From the NCBI GenBank assembly GCA_028386065.3, contig JAKUCV010004246.1, forward strand, positions 17,095 through 81,094: a DNA stretch of 64,000 nt, given 5' to 3'. The position numbers were made by a program, and so were the translations under genes. This DNA is from Turnera subulata (lineage: Eukaryota > Streptophyta > Magnoliopsida > Malpighiales > Passifloraceae). Under the pieces are notes generated by a model. The model worked only from the letters and a program-made list of their open reading frames with translations, did not search any database and was not told the origin of the DNA. Each line of letters begins with the position of its first letter. Within the stretch, counting starts at the first letter, position 1. Below, one piece after another: positions 36,441-47,799 of this stretch.

Positions 36441-36992
36441 TCCCGAGTATATAATCCTCCCTCATTTTCTCTCCGTCTTCTCTATCTTCCGCCGAGAGCC
36501 CTTTCTCACACACTCTCATTTCTTCTCTTCGCAACAAAACCCTAGCCGCCGCCCATTCAATCTACACAAAACGCCACCATCCTTCCCCTTTCACCTCCTC
36601 TCTTCTTCATCCTCGAATCGAACCGCCGTCGTCACGGTTGTACAACACATGACGGAGAAGGGCAGTGACGGGGTTCAGGTTGCAGTGAGGACGGCTCATT
36701 GAGCCAATCGACGGCGATGGAGCCGCTGGCGGAGGAACCGAGTTCGGCAAAGGAAGCCACGACGCGCATGGATCCTGGAGGCGGCGATGTCGAGGGCTAT
36801 TCCTCGAAGAATCGGCGAGGAACACGGTGGATGGCGACAGAATCGATGCCGCTGATGATGGTTTTGCGGAGAATGAGCCGAGCCGCGAGCAATTCGGACT
36901 GGGGATGTGTTTTTGACGGCGGGTTTGTCCCCGGCGAGGCGTGGGTCTTTAGTAATCCGGCGAGTTTGAGGTCCGGCCGAGTTGTTCTGTAA
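36441..36992 (+). promoter_or_regulatory. Plant-type core promoter and leader without a recognisable gene
   Basis: A TATA-like GTATATAATCC near 36446 is followed by a pyrimidine-rich stretch and by a telo-box-like AAACCCTAG (near 36537), a combination typical of plant ribosomal and other housekeeping gene promoters. Downstream the first ATG (36650) opens only 17 codons. The next ATG (36717) opens a frame to 36992 that is Arg/Ser/Gly-rich and resembles no family I know. This may be a promoter remnant of a lost gene, or the 5' end of a noncoding transcript. No later exon could be joined. Confidence 0.35.
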
Positions 36993-37473
36993 CGGTATGG
37001 ATTTACCCATTCTTTCCTCTTCCTCTTAAGTCCGATTCGTGGATGATTTGGGTAGATGATGAGGTTTTGATGGTATTTTTGGAAATACAGCATAATTTTT
37101 TTTTCTTTAAATCGTCTTATTTATGTAAGCAAATATGTGACCGTGAGAGACCATGGAGTGTTCGCGAGAGACCACAAAGAAAGAAGACAGGTTTTAAGGG
37201 TGTTGTTGTTGTTGTTATGCTATATCCATGCTCCTCATGATTTGTTTTTCCCTAGTTCTTCGCTGCAGTCTTACATGCTTTTTCTGGCAGCCACAAACTG
37301 AGATCCACGCTTGTTATTGAACCTCTTGTTCGCTTTGGATCTAATGCTTCACTGCGCTTTTTGCATACTTAATGATGCTTTTAGTGCTGTCCAATTTAGT
37401 TTAATTGTTGTTGGCTTTTGTGGGAATGACAGGTAATATGCCGGTGGTGTCTTTTGCTAGACAATTGGAGTTG

Positions 37474-38127
37474 CTAGGGATTACACATGTTCTTTGCAGA
37501 TTCACCCGACGGGGAGGCGAGAGTGGTGCTTGGCAGGCTGTGTCCCGGACCCTTGCCTTGTGGCGTTGGTGCTTGGAAGACGATGTCCTGTACCCCTGCC
37601 TCGTGTCGGTGGTGCTTGGTGCCTGTGTCCCGTACCCCTGCCTCGTGTCGGTGGTGCTTGGTGCCTGTGTCCCCGACCCCTGCCTCGTGTCGGTGGTGCT
37701 TGGTGCCTGTGTCCCCGACCCCTGCCTCGTGTCGGTGGCGCTTGGTGACTGTGTCCCCGACCCCTGCCTCGTGTCGGTGGTGCTTGGTGACTGTGTCCCC
37801 GACCCCTGCCTCGTGTTGGTGGTGCTTGGTGTCGGACTCGGGGATTAGGAAAAGGTAAAATGCGGTTTTGCTAATTTTGCAAAAACCACGATCACACCAC
37901 TTGCCCCAGCTGTTTAAACATCTGAAGTATCCCTCCAAACCCCTCCCATAATAGCCTGTAATGCATATAGCATGTGCATCTACATCAGATGGTTCATCAT
38001 TGTCAGAGGAGTCAAAAATTTCTTCTTCTTCAGCCACGCCTTGATAGATAGCACCCCTCGCCAGACCATGAAAATCCTCCGAGACATCCAAGCAACCCAC
38101 AACGGGCCCTTTATGCAAGGCCTCCAT
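37474..38127 (-). pseudogene. Papain-type cysteine protease remnant running into a minisatellite
   Basis: The minus-strand frame starts with a stretch like the middle of a C1A peptidase (EALHKGPVVGCLDVSEDF), then the catalytic-His region (DAHAICITGYYGRG) and the catalytic-Asn region (NSWGKWCDRGFCKISK). The catalytic Cys half, propeptide and signal peptide are absent. Just upstream, the same frame is closed by a stop. After about 80 more bases the frame enters the 42-bp repeat and reads 14-residue copies rich in His (KHHRHEAGVGDT). The fusion is unlikely to be functional. I regard this as the 3' part of a decayed protease gene whose end was overrun by the minisatellite. Confidence 0.6.
37579..37830. 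repeat. 42-bp minisatellite, six units
   Basis: Six head-to-tail units of exactly 42 bp run at 37579, 37621, 37663, 37705, 37747 and 37789, with a more diverged unit before the first. The core reads CCCTGCCTCGTGTCGGTGG. Units differ by a few substitutions only (for example GCCTGTG versus GACTGTG). Because 42 is a multiple of three, all frames stay open on both strands, which produces several long but meaningless ORFs. Confidence 0.95.
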
Positions 38128-38975
38128 GACAATGTTAATGTTCTTATCCCTTATCCATTGATCAATTGGAAGAAATCAGCATAGCATGTTCTTCTCCCTA
38201 GTTAGAAGGGAGCAAACAATTCTCTCTATCATTACCAGGAAAAAAACTGGTTTCTTTTGTGCTGCAGTATCCCATGTTTCAGATCACATGCCTATCCCCT
38301 GAAAACATTGTTCAATCCAAGTATAAAATTAATTGAAGCTTCCCTACCAAAAGCGTTACTTCCACTCAAATTTTCCTAGAAGCATATTACATGAAAGCAT
38401 CCAGCCTCTCTGGTCTACGGCGTCTGGTATTGAATATAACACATAAACGCACAAAAATAAGGCTCACATCAAGGTCGAAGTAAAAGTAATTACACTGGGA
38501 TACGGACTATCCTGGATATAGTACCTGCACTGCAAATTTCATATCATCAACATTAAAGTAAGATAGTCATTTATCAGTAACCAAGGGCCGAACTAAGAAG
38601 ATCACAGGACAAATCAATGGCATACAAGCTTTCAAAATTAGGACCCACAGATCTGTTGCATCATCCTTCAAAACTCTAAAAAAGCACCAAGAGAAATTTG
38701 GCACAACTAATAACACAAAATGACCAACATAAACTTGTTGAAAATAGTTATTTTTAATCAAGAAAAAGAAACACATAATCTACCTAATTCCATTTATGAG
38801 TATAATTTAATGTTTTTATTAATATCTTCCTGAGAAATTTTAAGCAATACCTTTCTTGAATTTTATTTATTTGTTTATTTATCTTTTTGCATGTTTACAG
38901 GACAAAGAATTTATTGTAAACGTCAAACTCTTAAAAAGCAGAGAGTTGAGGCTAATGTACACATATATAAAAAAA
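38128..38975. other. Intergenic DNA upstream of MITE copy 2
   Basis: No gene is supported. The first part may be further decayed protease sequence (minus strand), but it is interrupted by stops and I cannot assign it firmly. Confidence 0.3.
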
Positions 38976-39190
38976 TTGGATTTGGATTCTCTCCTGTACA
39001 GTATTCAACAGGAGAGATCCTGTTAAATAAATACCTTTGATTTGTTTAATCAATGACCCTAAAATATGTACGGTAAGAAAAACTAAAAAAATTAAATAAG
39101 GTAAAAATAATTTCTCACCAATGATTTTGAAAATCATGGCCATGATTCAACCAACAGGACATAACTTTACAGGAGAGGATCTCAATCCAA
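38976..39190. mobile_element. MITE copy 2 (Mutator-like family, 215 bp)
   Basis: This is the best-preserved copy of the family. The left end begins TTGGATTTGGATTCTCTCC and the right end, read backwards, begins TTGGATTGAGATCCTCTCC. A perfect 9-base target duplication ATAAAAAAA flanks it (38967-38975 and 39191-39199). The 9-base duplication points to a Mutator-like transposase. No protein is coded. It is 4.8 kb from the other copy. Confidence 0.85.
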
Positions 39191-39199
39191 ATAAAAAAA

Positions 39200-40559
39200 G
39201 AAAACATTAGGCATCGTAACCAAGGTCCTAGTTTGATTCAAACAATCATCAAAAGAATATAATAGCGTTATTGACTATTATGCAAGAGTCAAACTTTTAA
39301 TAGTTCTTGATTAATCTTCAGGTATTATTTAAAATTATTAAATAATAATATTAAATAAAGATTAAATTGAAAACATAATTATCAGCTTTTTAAAGAAATA
39401 CATGAAGACTTATTGAAAACTATAAAAATCAAAATATGTCAATGAAATTAAGAAATCATGGGAATACTACAATTCAAGAGCATACTATTATTATAATTTT
39501 ACCTTTTCCCTCTTCTCATCATCATCCGTGGTCGGTCAATACGCCGAAGGTAACCATATCATATCTTGTGTTGTGTATTACTACAATTAATTTTACCCGG
39601 CCCCAAGATTAATTAATTAGTTTGTTTCTTTTTCTTTCTAGTATATACTATGAAAAAATATCCCAGCGAGCATACTAGCTAGTTCTCTTCGCCCCATTCC
39701 AATTTGATAGCTTCTCCCCTCAATCAAATAGTGCGTGCAACAATGTCAGGTCAACAAACTGCTTTTAAGATTATTAGTCAGTCATTTGAAGAAAACTCGA
39801 TCGATTTTGAACCCACACCTATACATACAAGTAGTACTAAATAACTAATTAACGACTGCGACTCTTATCAACAGTATTAATATGTACCTATATATATATA
39901 TATATATATACCTATCTTATCCGATCGATGAACTCACAGGTAATCAACCCTCATCCTTCCACTTGTTGGTGATGCATCACAGCTTTTGGTAGCCAAATTA
40001 TACAAAAGGCTCTTATGCAAAATCTTGATTGACCTCCCTCTTAGTTGATTTTTGTCGCGACTTTGATGATGAATCGATCATTGAAGCATAGAAGAAATTA
40101 AATTAAAAGAAGAGCTCCGTAGTATACTTGTTAATATACAATTGCCAAGATCAGAGATATATAAAAACCTGCTGGGGCACTTTTTATCTACCACCATCCC
40201 AATCAAAACTTTCTGGAATTGATAATAACTTGCAGATTCAAACAAACATTGGACAGAGCTAGTCGTGTTCATCTTGTAAACATGAAGATGTTCGTTCTTT
40301 CGGACAGGCTAGCTAGCTACCAAGACGCCAATGGCACCGTACTACAACCATTTTGCAACTTTGGCCAGAGACGCACATTACATTATTATGAAACACAAAT
40401 CAACTCGAAAGGCAGAAACATATATATAAAGCCAAACCAATATACGTAGGTCAACAAAATGACCCGTCACTTTATCAGACATGGCGCTGCTAACATGGTC
40501 CAACAGAATCACAACATAGAACATCATCATATGAACAAATAAAGCAAAATATATAAAGC
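39200..40559. other. AT-rich intergenic DNA downstream of the LEA gene
   Basis: No gene is supported. A short TA dinucleotide tract lies near 39892-39911. The last ~100 bases before 40560 are probably the 3' UTR of the LEA gene. Confidence 0.4.
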
Positions 40560-41837
40560 TTAAAGTTCCTCATCCCTCTGTGACCGGCTGGCCATGTTAC
40601 TCTTCATCTGCTCAGACTTTTGCTTTGCAGCATCAAGAACCTCCTCCCCCTTCTGTTTAGCTGCATCCACACTCTCCTTGGCCTTGTCCTTGACCCGACC
40701 CAGATGCTCCTCCGTCTCTTGCTGCTTTCTCTTGCCTTCCTCCGCGGCTTTTTTCCCCATTTCCTCCGCTGCTTCCTTCGTTTCTTCACCTTTCCTGGTC
40801 ACAGCTTCTTTAGCCTCTCCTGCACTCCGGCTCGCCTTGTCTTTGGCTTCCGTTGCCTTCTGTCCTGCCGCACCCGCGGCCTCTCTTGCCTTCTCCTTGG
40901 CCTCATCGGCCATCATAGATGCCTTCTCCTTGGCCTCAAAAGCCTTCGCTTCTGCTGATTCCGCAGCATCGCTGGCTTTCTGCCTGGCAGTACCAAGTTT
41001 CTCCTTGGCAGTATTTGTCACCTCCCCTGCCTTCTCCTTGGCTGACTGTGTCGCCTCCCTGATTTTCTCTGCTGCAGTATCCTTGAGCTCACCGGCTTTG
41101 TCCGCTCCGTATTGAGCAGCGTCTGGTGCACATTAGTTATGAATATCAGCTATGCAGCATAACATAATAGCCTAAAACAATATATGTAAGTACCGCTTGA
41201 GGCGCCACGTTCATTCAAAATTCCTAGCAAGCTATAGATCACTACCTGCCATACCACCGTACACACCATAACGACGTTAACATATAGTGGTGCACTGTTT
41301 TACTGCAAGCGAATGGCATGATCACATTTCCTTATATATAATCCGCACTAGCAACTGCTTAATCTATTTAACTACACAGGTTCTAGCTAGCATGCTTGAA
41401 ATTTAGGGCGAAACGGAAGAAGAATAGCTATAGGGAGGAAAAGACATGATATATGTACATATAGAGCTAGCTAAAGCTGTATACTGACCAGAAGCTTTGT
41501 CCTTGGTCTTGTGCGCAGTGTCGGCGGCGACGTCAGAGGCTTTCTTGACATCATCTTGCCTCCTCCCAATAGTTTCAGAGATTTTCTCCTTAGCCCATTC
41601 GGTCCAGGACTCGGCCTCCCCCTTGGCCTCTTTAGCTGCGGCTGCTGCTTTGTCCTTTGCCTCTTCCGCTTTTCCCTTCACCTGATCCTTATTGATGCCG
41701 CCTGGATGACTTTCTTCATCCGTCGATGGCATGTGGTCGGCGCCGGAGCAGCTACCCCTGACGGCCAAGGTGATGAGGAGCATCACCACAGCCAAAAGAA
41801 CCAAGAGCCGTGAAGGTTTCTTATTATAAGAAGCCAT
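40560..41837 (-). CDS. Late embryogenesis abundant protein (LEA_4-like) with a signal peptide
   Basis: LEA proteins protect cells during drying, typically in seeds. Two exons join in frame: 41837-41489 and 41122-40560, 303 residues. The N-terminus has a clear secretory signal (basic start MASYNKKPSR, then LLVLLAVVMLLITLAV), so the protein should enter the ER and perhaps the vacuole or cell wall. The rest is highly hydrophilic, with Ala/Lys/Glu repeats of the LEA_4 11-mer type (AEEAKDKAAAAAKEAKGEAE, KEKASMMADEAKEKAREAAG). No Cys follows the signal region and Trp is almost absent, as is typical. Its place next to CIPK1 agrees with the LEA gene I recall at At3g17520. A partial ABRE-like ACGTGTA lies near 42109 in the upstream region, a weak hint of ABA control. 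Confidence 0.9.
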
Positions 41838-44210
41838 GATCGTGGAAACAAATGAAGCAAATGTGATGGTACGATCGACTTGCTTGCTAATTGCTATTGC
41901 TATGAGATGTTGTAGATCAGTAATTGCTATGGAAGGACTATATATCTATAAGTTGGGATTTTCCAGATATCTATTAGAAGACACTTTAACTCGTACTGAC
42001 ATGTTAGAACCATGGAGGGGTTTTTATATGAAGAGGGGTGTGTGGGGGTGTGCAGAGAAGTTTTGCCGTTGAAGAGGAAGAGAGTGGAGGGTAAGGCCAG
42101 CACAGCTTGCAACGTGTAAGCTTAAAGGAAGAGAGGGGATGGGAGATTGCCAGGTGTTAGATTGCACCCCAAGTGTCACCCTTTTTGAACAAATGTTGCA
42201 GTTCCCGATTCTCCCATGCCATCCGGGATACTATTACTAGCTATTGGATAATCTTTGCATTCTCCCAGTTTTCTCACAACTCCAAACAAATTTTTGGGTT
42301 CGGTTGGTTTTTGTTTTTCTCTGCTCTCATACATGGAGTAAAACGTTCTAGAACACAAAGTCGTTTTGGGCCAATAGGAACCCACCCCATCGTATGCCAC
42401 CACCCACATGGGCTTCTTCTTTGTCGCAACTTTATGGTAATGATGGTGATATTGCTACTTAATTTTAGCAATAAAAAAACCAAAGAGACGAAAATTGAAA
42501 CAAACTACTTCTGTAGTAGTGTCACCTTTTCGACCAGGGCCGTGACTGCACTCCTTCCCACGTTCACTTGCACGTTTTGAGTTGATCATTAACCAAAAGA
42601 AAAGAAAAAAAAAAGGAAAAAGGCCTTCATCCATTCCATGCCTGTACTTGCTCGGTTTTGCCATACAGCATTCGCCCTTTCACACAACTGGGTCGGGGAC
42701 CCTTCAATAACTACTGCATCTGCTCAAAGACCATTACAAACCATTTTTGTTTTAAGTGCAGCATTAGCTACAAAGCCAAACCTTTCGAAAAGTCTTAATC
42801 CTCTAAAATACACCGTGCTCTTTTACATGGATTCTTCCCGTACATCACTAGCGTCCCGAGGAGATACAAACCCCAAACCCCAAAATAAATTCCCCAGGAC
42901 GGACACATGAAAAAGAAGCCTTGAAATCCAAGCATCCTTGCCCTTCCCTCCCCACTGCTTCCGCTGTTAGATTTTGCTAAAATGTTATCCTAAGGAGCTG
43001 TTCCTGTTCACAAACAAGAAATATACCTTCTTTAAAATTACAACATCTCAATCAAAGCACACAAAACTTCTTCAAACCAAACCACCACCAAAGTCTCCGG
43101 TCAGCAAAGACAAGAACCAATCAAGCAAATAAATGCATCGACCATTTATACAGCAAACATGTGCTTGAATAATAAGCCCTACAATATCCAATCCAAGCAC
43201 ACTCTTCAGTTCAAACAAACGCAATAGGCTCATGCTATTAATGAGAACATCACTAGATCAATTCTTATACCCACCCACCTAACTACACCGGAAGGAAGAA
43301 GGGTAAGGTCCAACCTAAAGTGGAACGCCGATACTCATCTACCCCCTACACCCGATCTTTAAATATATATGATCATGCACACGAGATGGAAATGCAAATG
43401 CTGGTGAGAACATGTTGGTGAGAACATATATTTAACACATGGCAGTTCATTTTAGCAGTGAAAGCTGGAAGAACTACGACTTCTTCACAGAAAACTTAAA
43501 TAAGGATAACTAGATGATTCCCATTCTCCAGCATCATAACAACTTCTCCAAAAGAATGCTGAATGTTGATATTCCCCATGCCACATCAATCTAATTTAGG
43601 TTCTAGTACAATTACTCCAAAATTATCATTTCCTTTACTAATCTCATTCCATCAGATTCCATGAAGCAACTTAAGATGGAAGTAGACCATGGAGATCCTA
43701 GGTTATCTTACCATTAGAGTATCTTTTTGCATGCAAATATAGCTACCGCTAAAGCATCAGAAAAGGAACGTTAAAAGGGTCCACCAGCTCAAGGAGGGGA
43801 AAATTTCAAAACTTGTAAATGATGGCGGCAGCTGGGTACTTTTGGCCCCAGGTAATTCTTCATATAAGAATGCAGAAGAAGGATGCATTATTTGCATAAG
43901 ACGTGAGATACATACCAACCACATGGAAATATGCAATTTAATAACAAAGTAATTTCCTATAAACGGAAGGTCATGCAAGACCCTTATGCAGCGCAACAAG
44001 AAGTGAAGTTAAACACTTAAAAACGCCTTTTTACAGGATTATATAAAGTATAAATAGCACTGGCATTGAATGCCTATTAGAGTATGAGGAGTTACAAAAA
44101 TTACACATGTACAAAGCAAGCCAAGAATCCCAACCAACCTATAAAAAAGTAACAAAACAAGAAGCTAATCAAGAGTGAAAACCTACTTACATTGTTCTAA
44201 CTTGTATGTA
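41838..44210. other. LEA promoter region and 3' region of the MUSTANG gene
   Basis: The first few hundred bases are the promoter side of the minus-strand LEA gene. Closer to 44210 lies the probable 3' UTR of the MUSTANG gene. The 42200-44100 part has no gene, no terminal repeats and no simple repeat that I can support. Confidence 0.35.
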
Positions 44211-46617
44211 CTAAGATTTTTTGCACGTCTTCTTGTTGTGCCCAAGGCCCTTGCACTTGCTACATTGTAGCTGGCGTTTAATGACATCAATTGATTCGGC
44301 CTGCTTCATCTTCGGCCGGCCAGGGGGTCGCTTAGTTGGTGGAGGGGTTACAAGAACTCCTGCATCACCCGAGTCTCCCTGAGACGGTCTGTCAACATTT
44401 GGAACAGGGTGTATGGACTCAGCATATGTTAAGCGGTAACTCTCCGCTGTGAAATATCTTGAGCAAAAATCGTAAGGACTTCTACCAATGAATTCAAGAG
44501 CAGCAATAGCATGACAGCAAGGCAAACCAGTTAGTTGCCATCCCTTGCAGCTACAATCCCAATTATCAATGTCAACAACATCAACAGATTCTCCCCGAAC
44601 CTCAAATGTGCTACCATGAGAGCGTATCACTTGAAGAGACCTAGCTATTGATATGTCCTTTTGCATTTTGTCCTCTTTCAAAGGGGTTAACTTGGTCATC
44701 CATTGGTTAGATTCCACACGACGAGTGTATATACACTGCATCATTTTGCCTCTCAATGCATCAATCATTTGCGTTATGGGCAACTCATTTGCTTCCGATA
44801 TCCAACTGTAAAACTGTTGCCCAAAGTTTGATGTCATGTGATCATACCTTGCTCCTCTGAAAAATGCATTTGCCCAGTGCTCGGGCTCACTCTGCACAAC
44901 CCAGTCGTAAGCTGCGGGAGAAATACCTTTTATATTTTCTACAGCATGCTGGAAACCCTCAAGCCTGGGGGCGTAAGCTGCAGCATAAAAATCATTTATC
45001 ATGAATCGCCTGGCTTCGTGGGAAAACTGTCCCTTCAGGTCCTTATTGAGTTTCTCGGCAAGACGGCGTAAACAATAGCCATGGCAGCACCCGTCGAATA
45101 CCTCGGCCAGTGATCTCTTCAAACCGTTTTGGAAATCTGCAACAAATGTGATCTGGTTGGATGCGGGGACTGCAGACTTGAGTTCTAACAAGAACCAACG
45201 CCAGTTCTCCTCTGTTTCAGCATCCACTACAGCAAAAGCTAGGGGAAAGACGCCATCGTCTGCATCGGCGGCAGTAGCAGCCAAAAATGTGCCTTGGTAC
45301 TTGGAATTCAAGGGAGTGGTGTCAAGGAAAATGAGAGGGCGGCAGCCCCGGTTAAAACCAGAGATGGAGGCATGGAATGAGACAAAGAGACGATGAAAGC
45401 TGGAGTCATCCTTGGTGGAGAATGCGGCAATACTTCCGGGGTTAGTCTCCTTAATCTTGTCACAGAAGAAGGGTAACTGACTGTAGGCGTCTTTGTAGGA
45501 GCCCTGGAGCTGTTCCCTGGCGATCTCTTTGGCACGCCATGCCTGGGAGTAGTTCAACTGAATACCATAATCGCGCTTGATATCATCGGCAATATCCTTG
45601 GGCCTGTAGTTAGGGGAAGCTTTAAGTTTTTCCTTGATGATATTCCCAACCCATCCCCTGGTGGCTCGATAGCCAGCTTTGACAGAAGCTCCTTCACAGG
45701 TGTGGCCATGGCTCATCTTCTTGATGCAGACCAACTGGGTGGTAGACAACCTGGAGGCATAAATCCGCCAGGGGCAGCCCTGAGATTTGCATTTGACAGA
45801 GACACGATGACTGTCGTTCTTCTTGTATCTGTAAGCGAAGCCATGGGCGATGGAGTACTTATGCAAAGCTTCTCGGAACTCGGTGAAGCTGTTGAACCTC
45901 TGATCAACGCCGGTGATGGTGTTCTCCCACTGCACCGCAGCCTTACGGTGCCTGTCATCGACTACACCATCACTATTACCACCATCACCCAAAGGGTCAG
46001 AGGACAAAGGATTTGCATCCATTTCAGCAGCAGGGGACGCGGAATTCGCCCCCATATCAACAGCAATATCCACGGGTGGAGGTGTTTCCTCCAGGGTTTC
46101 AAGAGGAGCTGCCGCCGCTTCAGATACGGTTGTCCTGCTTGACCTGGAGGACCAACCAAACCAAACCAATATATATACATGTATTGAGAGAGAAAATAAA
46201 GACAAAGAACAAGAAGGAGGAGGAGAGTGAGTACCTACTAAGAGGAGGAGGAGCAGGGATATGATTGGAGGCATATTGGCGGTGGGGTTGGTCATCGGAG
46301 GGGAAGATGAAGAGATCGACGGTGAGGGAATCGGAAAGGAAAGAGAGCATGCGCTGGAAGTCCTTGTCTTTGGAGAGGGAGATGAGGGTTTTGTTGTTGC
46401 CAGGGAGGAAGTATTTGATGGAGATGCTGGTGGTGCTGCCATAATTGAACATCTCCGCCACCTCGGACTTGAAATCAGAGAAGATGGTGTTGTGGTCGAT
46501 GTCTATGGCATAAGCGTCTCCTCCACTGTAAGACAAGCTCCCGTCTTGTTTGTTCCTCACAAACTCCCCTCCTGACTGGCATATCGCTATTATTTTCTTG
46601 CTGCTGCTGCTCTCCAT
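44211..46617 (-). CDS. MUG5: MUSTANG-type domesticated MULE transposase with PB1 domain
   Basis: MUSTANG proteins come from Mutator-like transposases kept as host genes; in Arabidopsis they affect growth and reproduction. Two exons join in frame: 46617-46235 and 46143-44211, 771 residues. Exon 1 encodes a PB1-type domain (SGGEFVRNKQDGSLSYSGGD, then FLPGNNKTLISLSKDKDF). Exon 2 carries a MuDR-type N-terminal region (CPWRIYASRL, HTC), a MULE transposase region (FLDTTPLNSKYQGTFLAATA; FVADFQNG), a SWIM zinc finger (WDCSCKGWQLTGLPCCHAI), an AT-hook-like KRPPGRPKMK and a C-terminal CCHC knuckle (CSKCKGLGHNKKTC). No terminal inverted repeats are seen at its ends. The PB1 domain and the neighbours (tRNA pseudouridine synthase, TGD4) fit MUG5, which I recall at At3g06940; the exact paralogue number is an inference. 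Confidence 0.9.
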
Positions 46618-47075
46618 CCTTCCTCCTCCTCCTCTCCACCACCACCAATTCGCATCTCCTCTCCACCACCAATTCGCTTTTACCTACCTACCTACCTTCA
46701 ATTCAATTTGAACCCTACGCCGTGGCGGACGGAGGAGGAAGGAGGAAGAGGAAAGCCCGAGTGCGGAGCTGCGCAGGTTTGGTGATAACCCAATTCCCCG
46801 AAAACGAAGCCGTATTGCTTATGAGTTGTGACACTCCTACCTAGTTAGTCCTAGGTTTTAATAAATTCTTTATTTTAGGCTAAACCTCATTTACACCCGT
46901 TTTACTCATTTCAAATTTTGAGCAAAAAAAACAATCATTCCTTAAAATCTTTTACATTTTTTTTGAGACGCAAAATAATATAAGGTCATAATTAAGAAGT
47001 AATAATCTTAAATTCACTCTATTATACTTATTTTCAAAAAAATTATTAACCAAAATTTCTTGGATATTTTTGTAA
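46618..47075. promoter_or_regulatory. MUSTANG gene leader and promoter side
   Basis: The first 120 bases are purine-rich on the plus strand (leader of the minus-strand gene). Beyond about 46850 the sequence is AT-rich spacer up to the long-TIR element. TATA placement is uncertain. Confidence 0.35.
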
Positions 47076-47799
47076 TAATAATGCTAGAGTAACTAAGATT
47101 TTTTTACTAAGAGAGTCTTACAAACATACATGGCGTTACCTCATTGGACAATTTCATTAACTCTCCACATCATATTTTATTTGCATTTATCATTTCTAAA
47201 ATTAGATTTTTTACCATAAAAAAATTCTTTTCCCACCTTCACGATTTTCAGAATCTCTCCAAATTAATTTATTGCCTTATAGTGTTTTTTTTCCTCTCAA
47301 CTTCCCTTTTTTTTTTCTTTTGTGTTGATTTCACTTCTTCTTTGTCCTCATCTTCTTCTTGTTATTAACCCTAATTTTTTAGATTTCTACCTTATTTTAT
47401 CCCTCATTTATGTCTTCTCTCGTTTCTTGAAAAAAAAAAAAAAAGAAAATCGTGGTTCCTCTTCGTTGTGGTGGTTCTAAATGGTTAGATTTGTGAAGTC
47501 ACATATAGATCTTGCAGGAAACTATTTCAGTTTACAATGATGGTAAAGAGAAGAAGGAGAGCAAGTTCTTTATGCAAAAGAAATTTTGCAAAATCAATAG
47601 AATGAACTGTTATATAAGGATTTGGGGTATTAGAATAAGAAAATTAGGGTTCATAAAATTAGGGTTCATACAAATATCAATAAAAGTACGCTTTGGGGAA
47701 AATTGGAGTAAAAACTGTTGTGGAAATTAATTAATTAATTAATAAAGTTAAATTTAAGAAACGGAATATTTTTCTCAAAAAAGGAATATGATGGTTAGA

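Noticed and set aside
37405..37858. Long plus-strand open frames across the 42-bp repeats
   Set aside because: They are produced by the repeat unit being a multiple of three; all three plus frames stay open, and none has a known domain.
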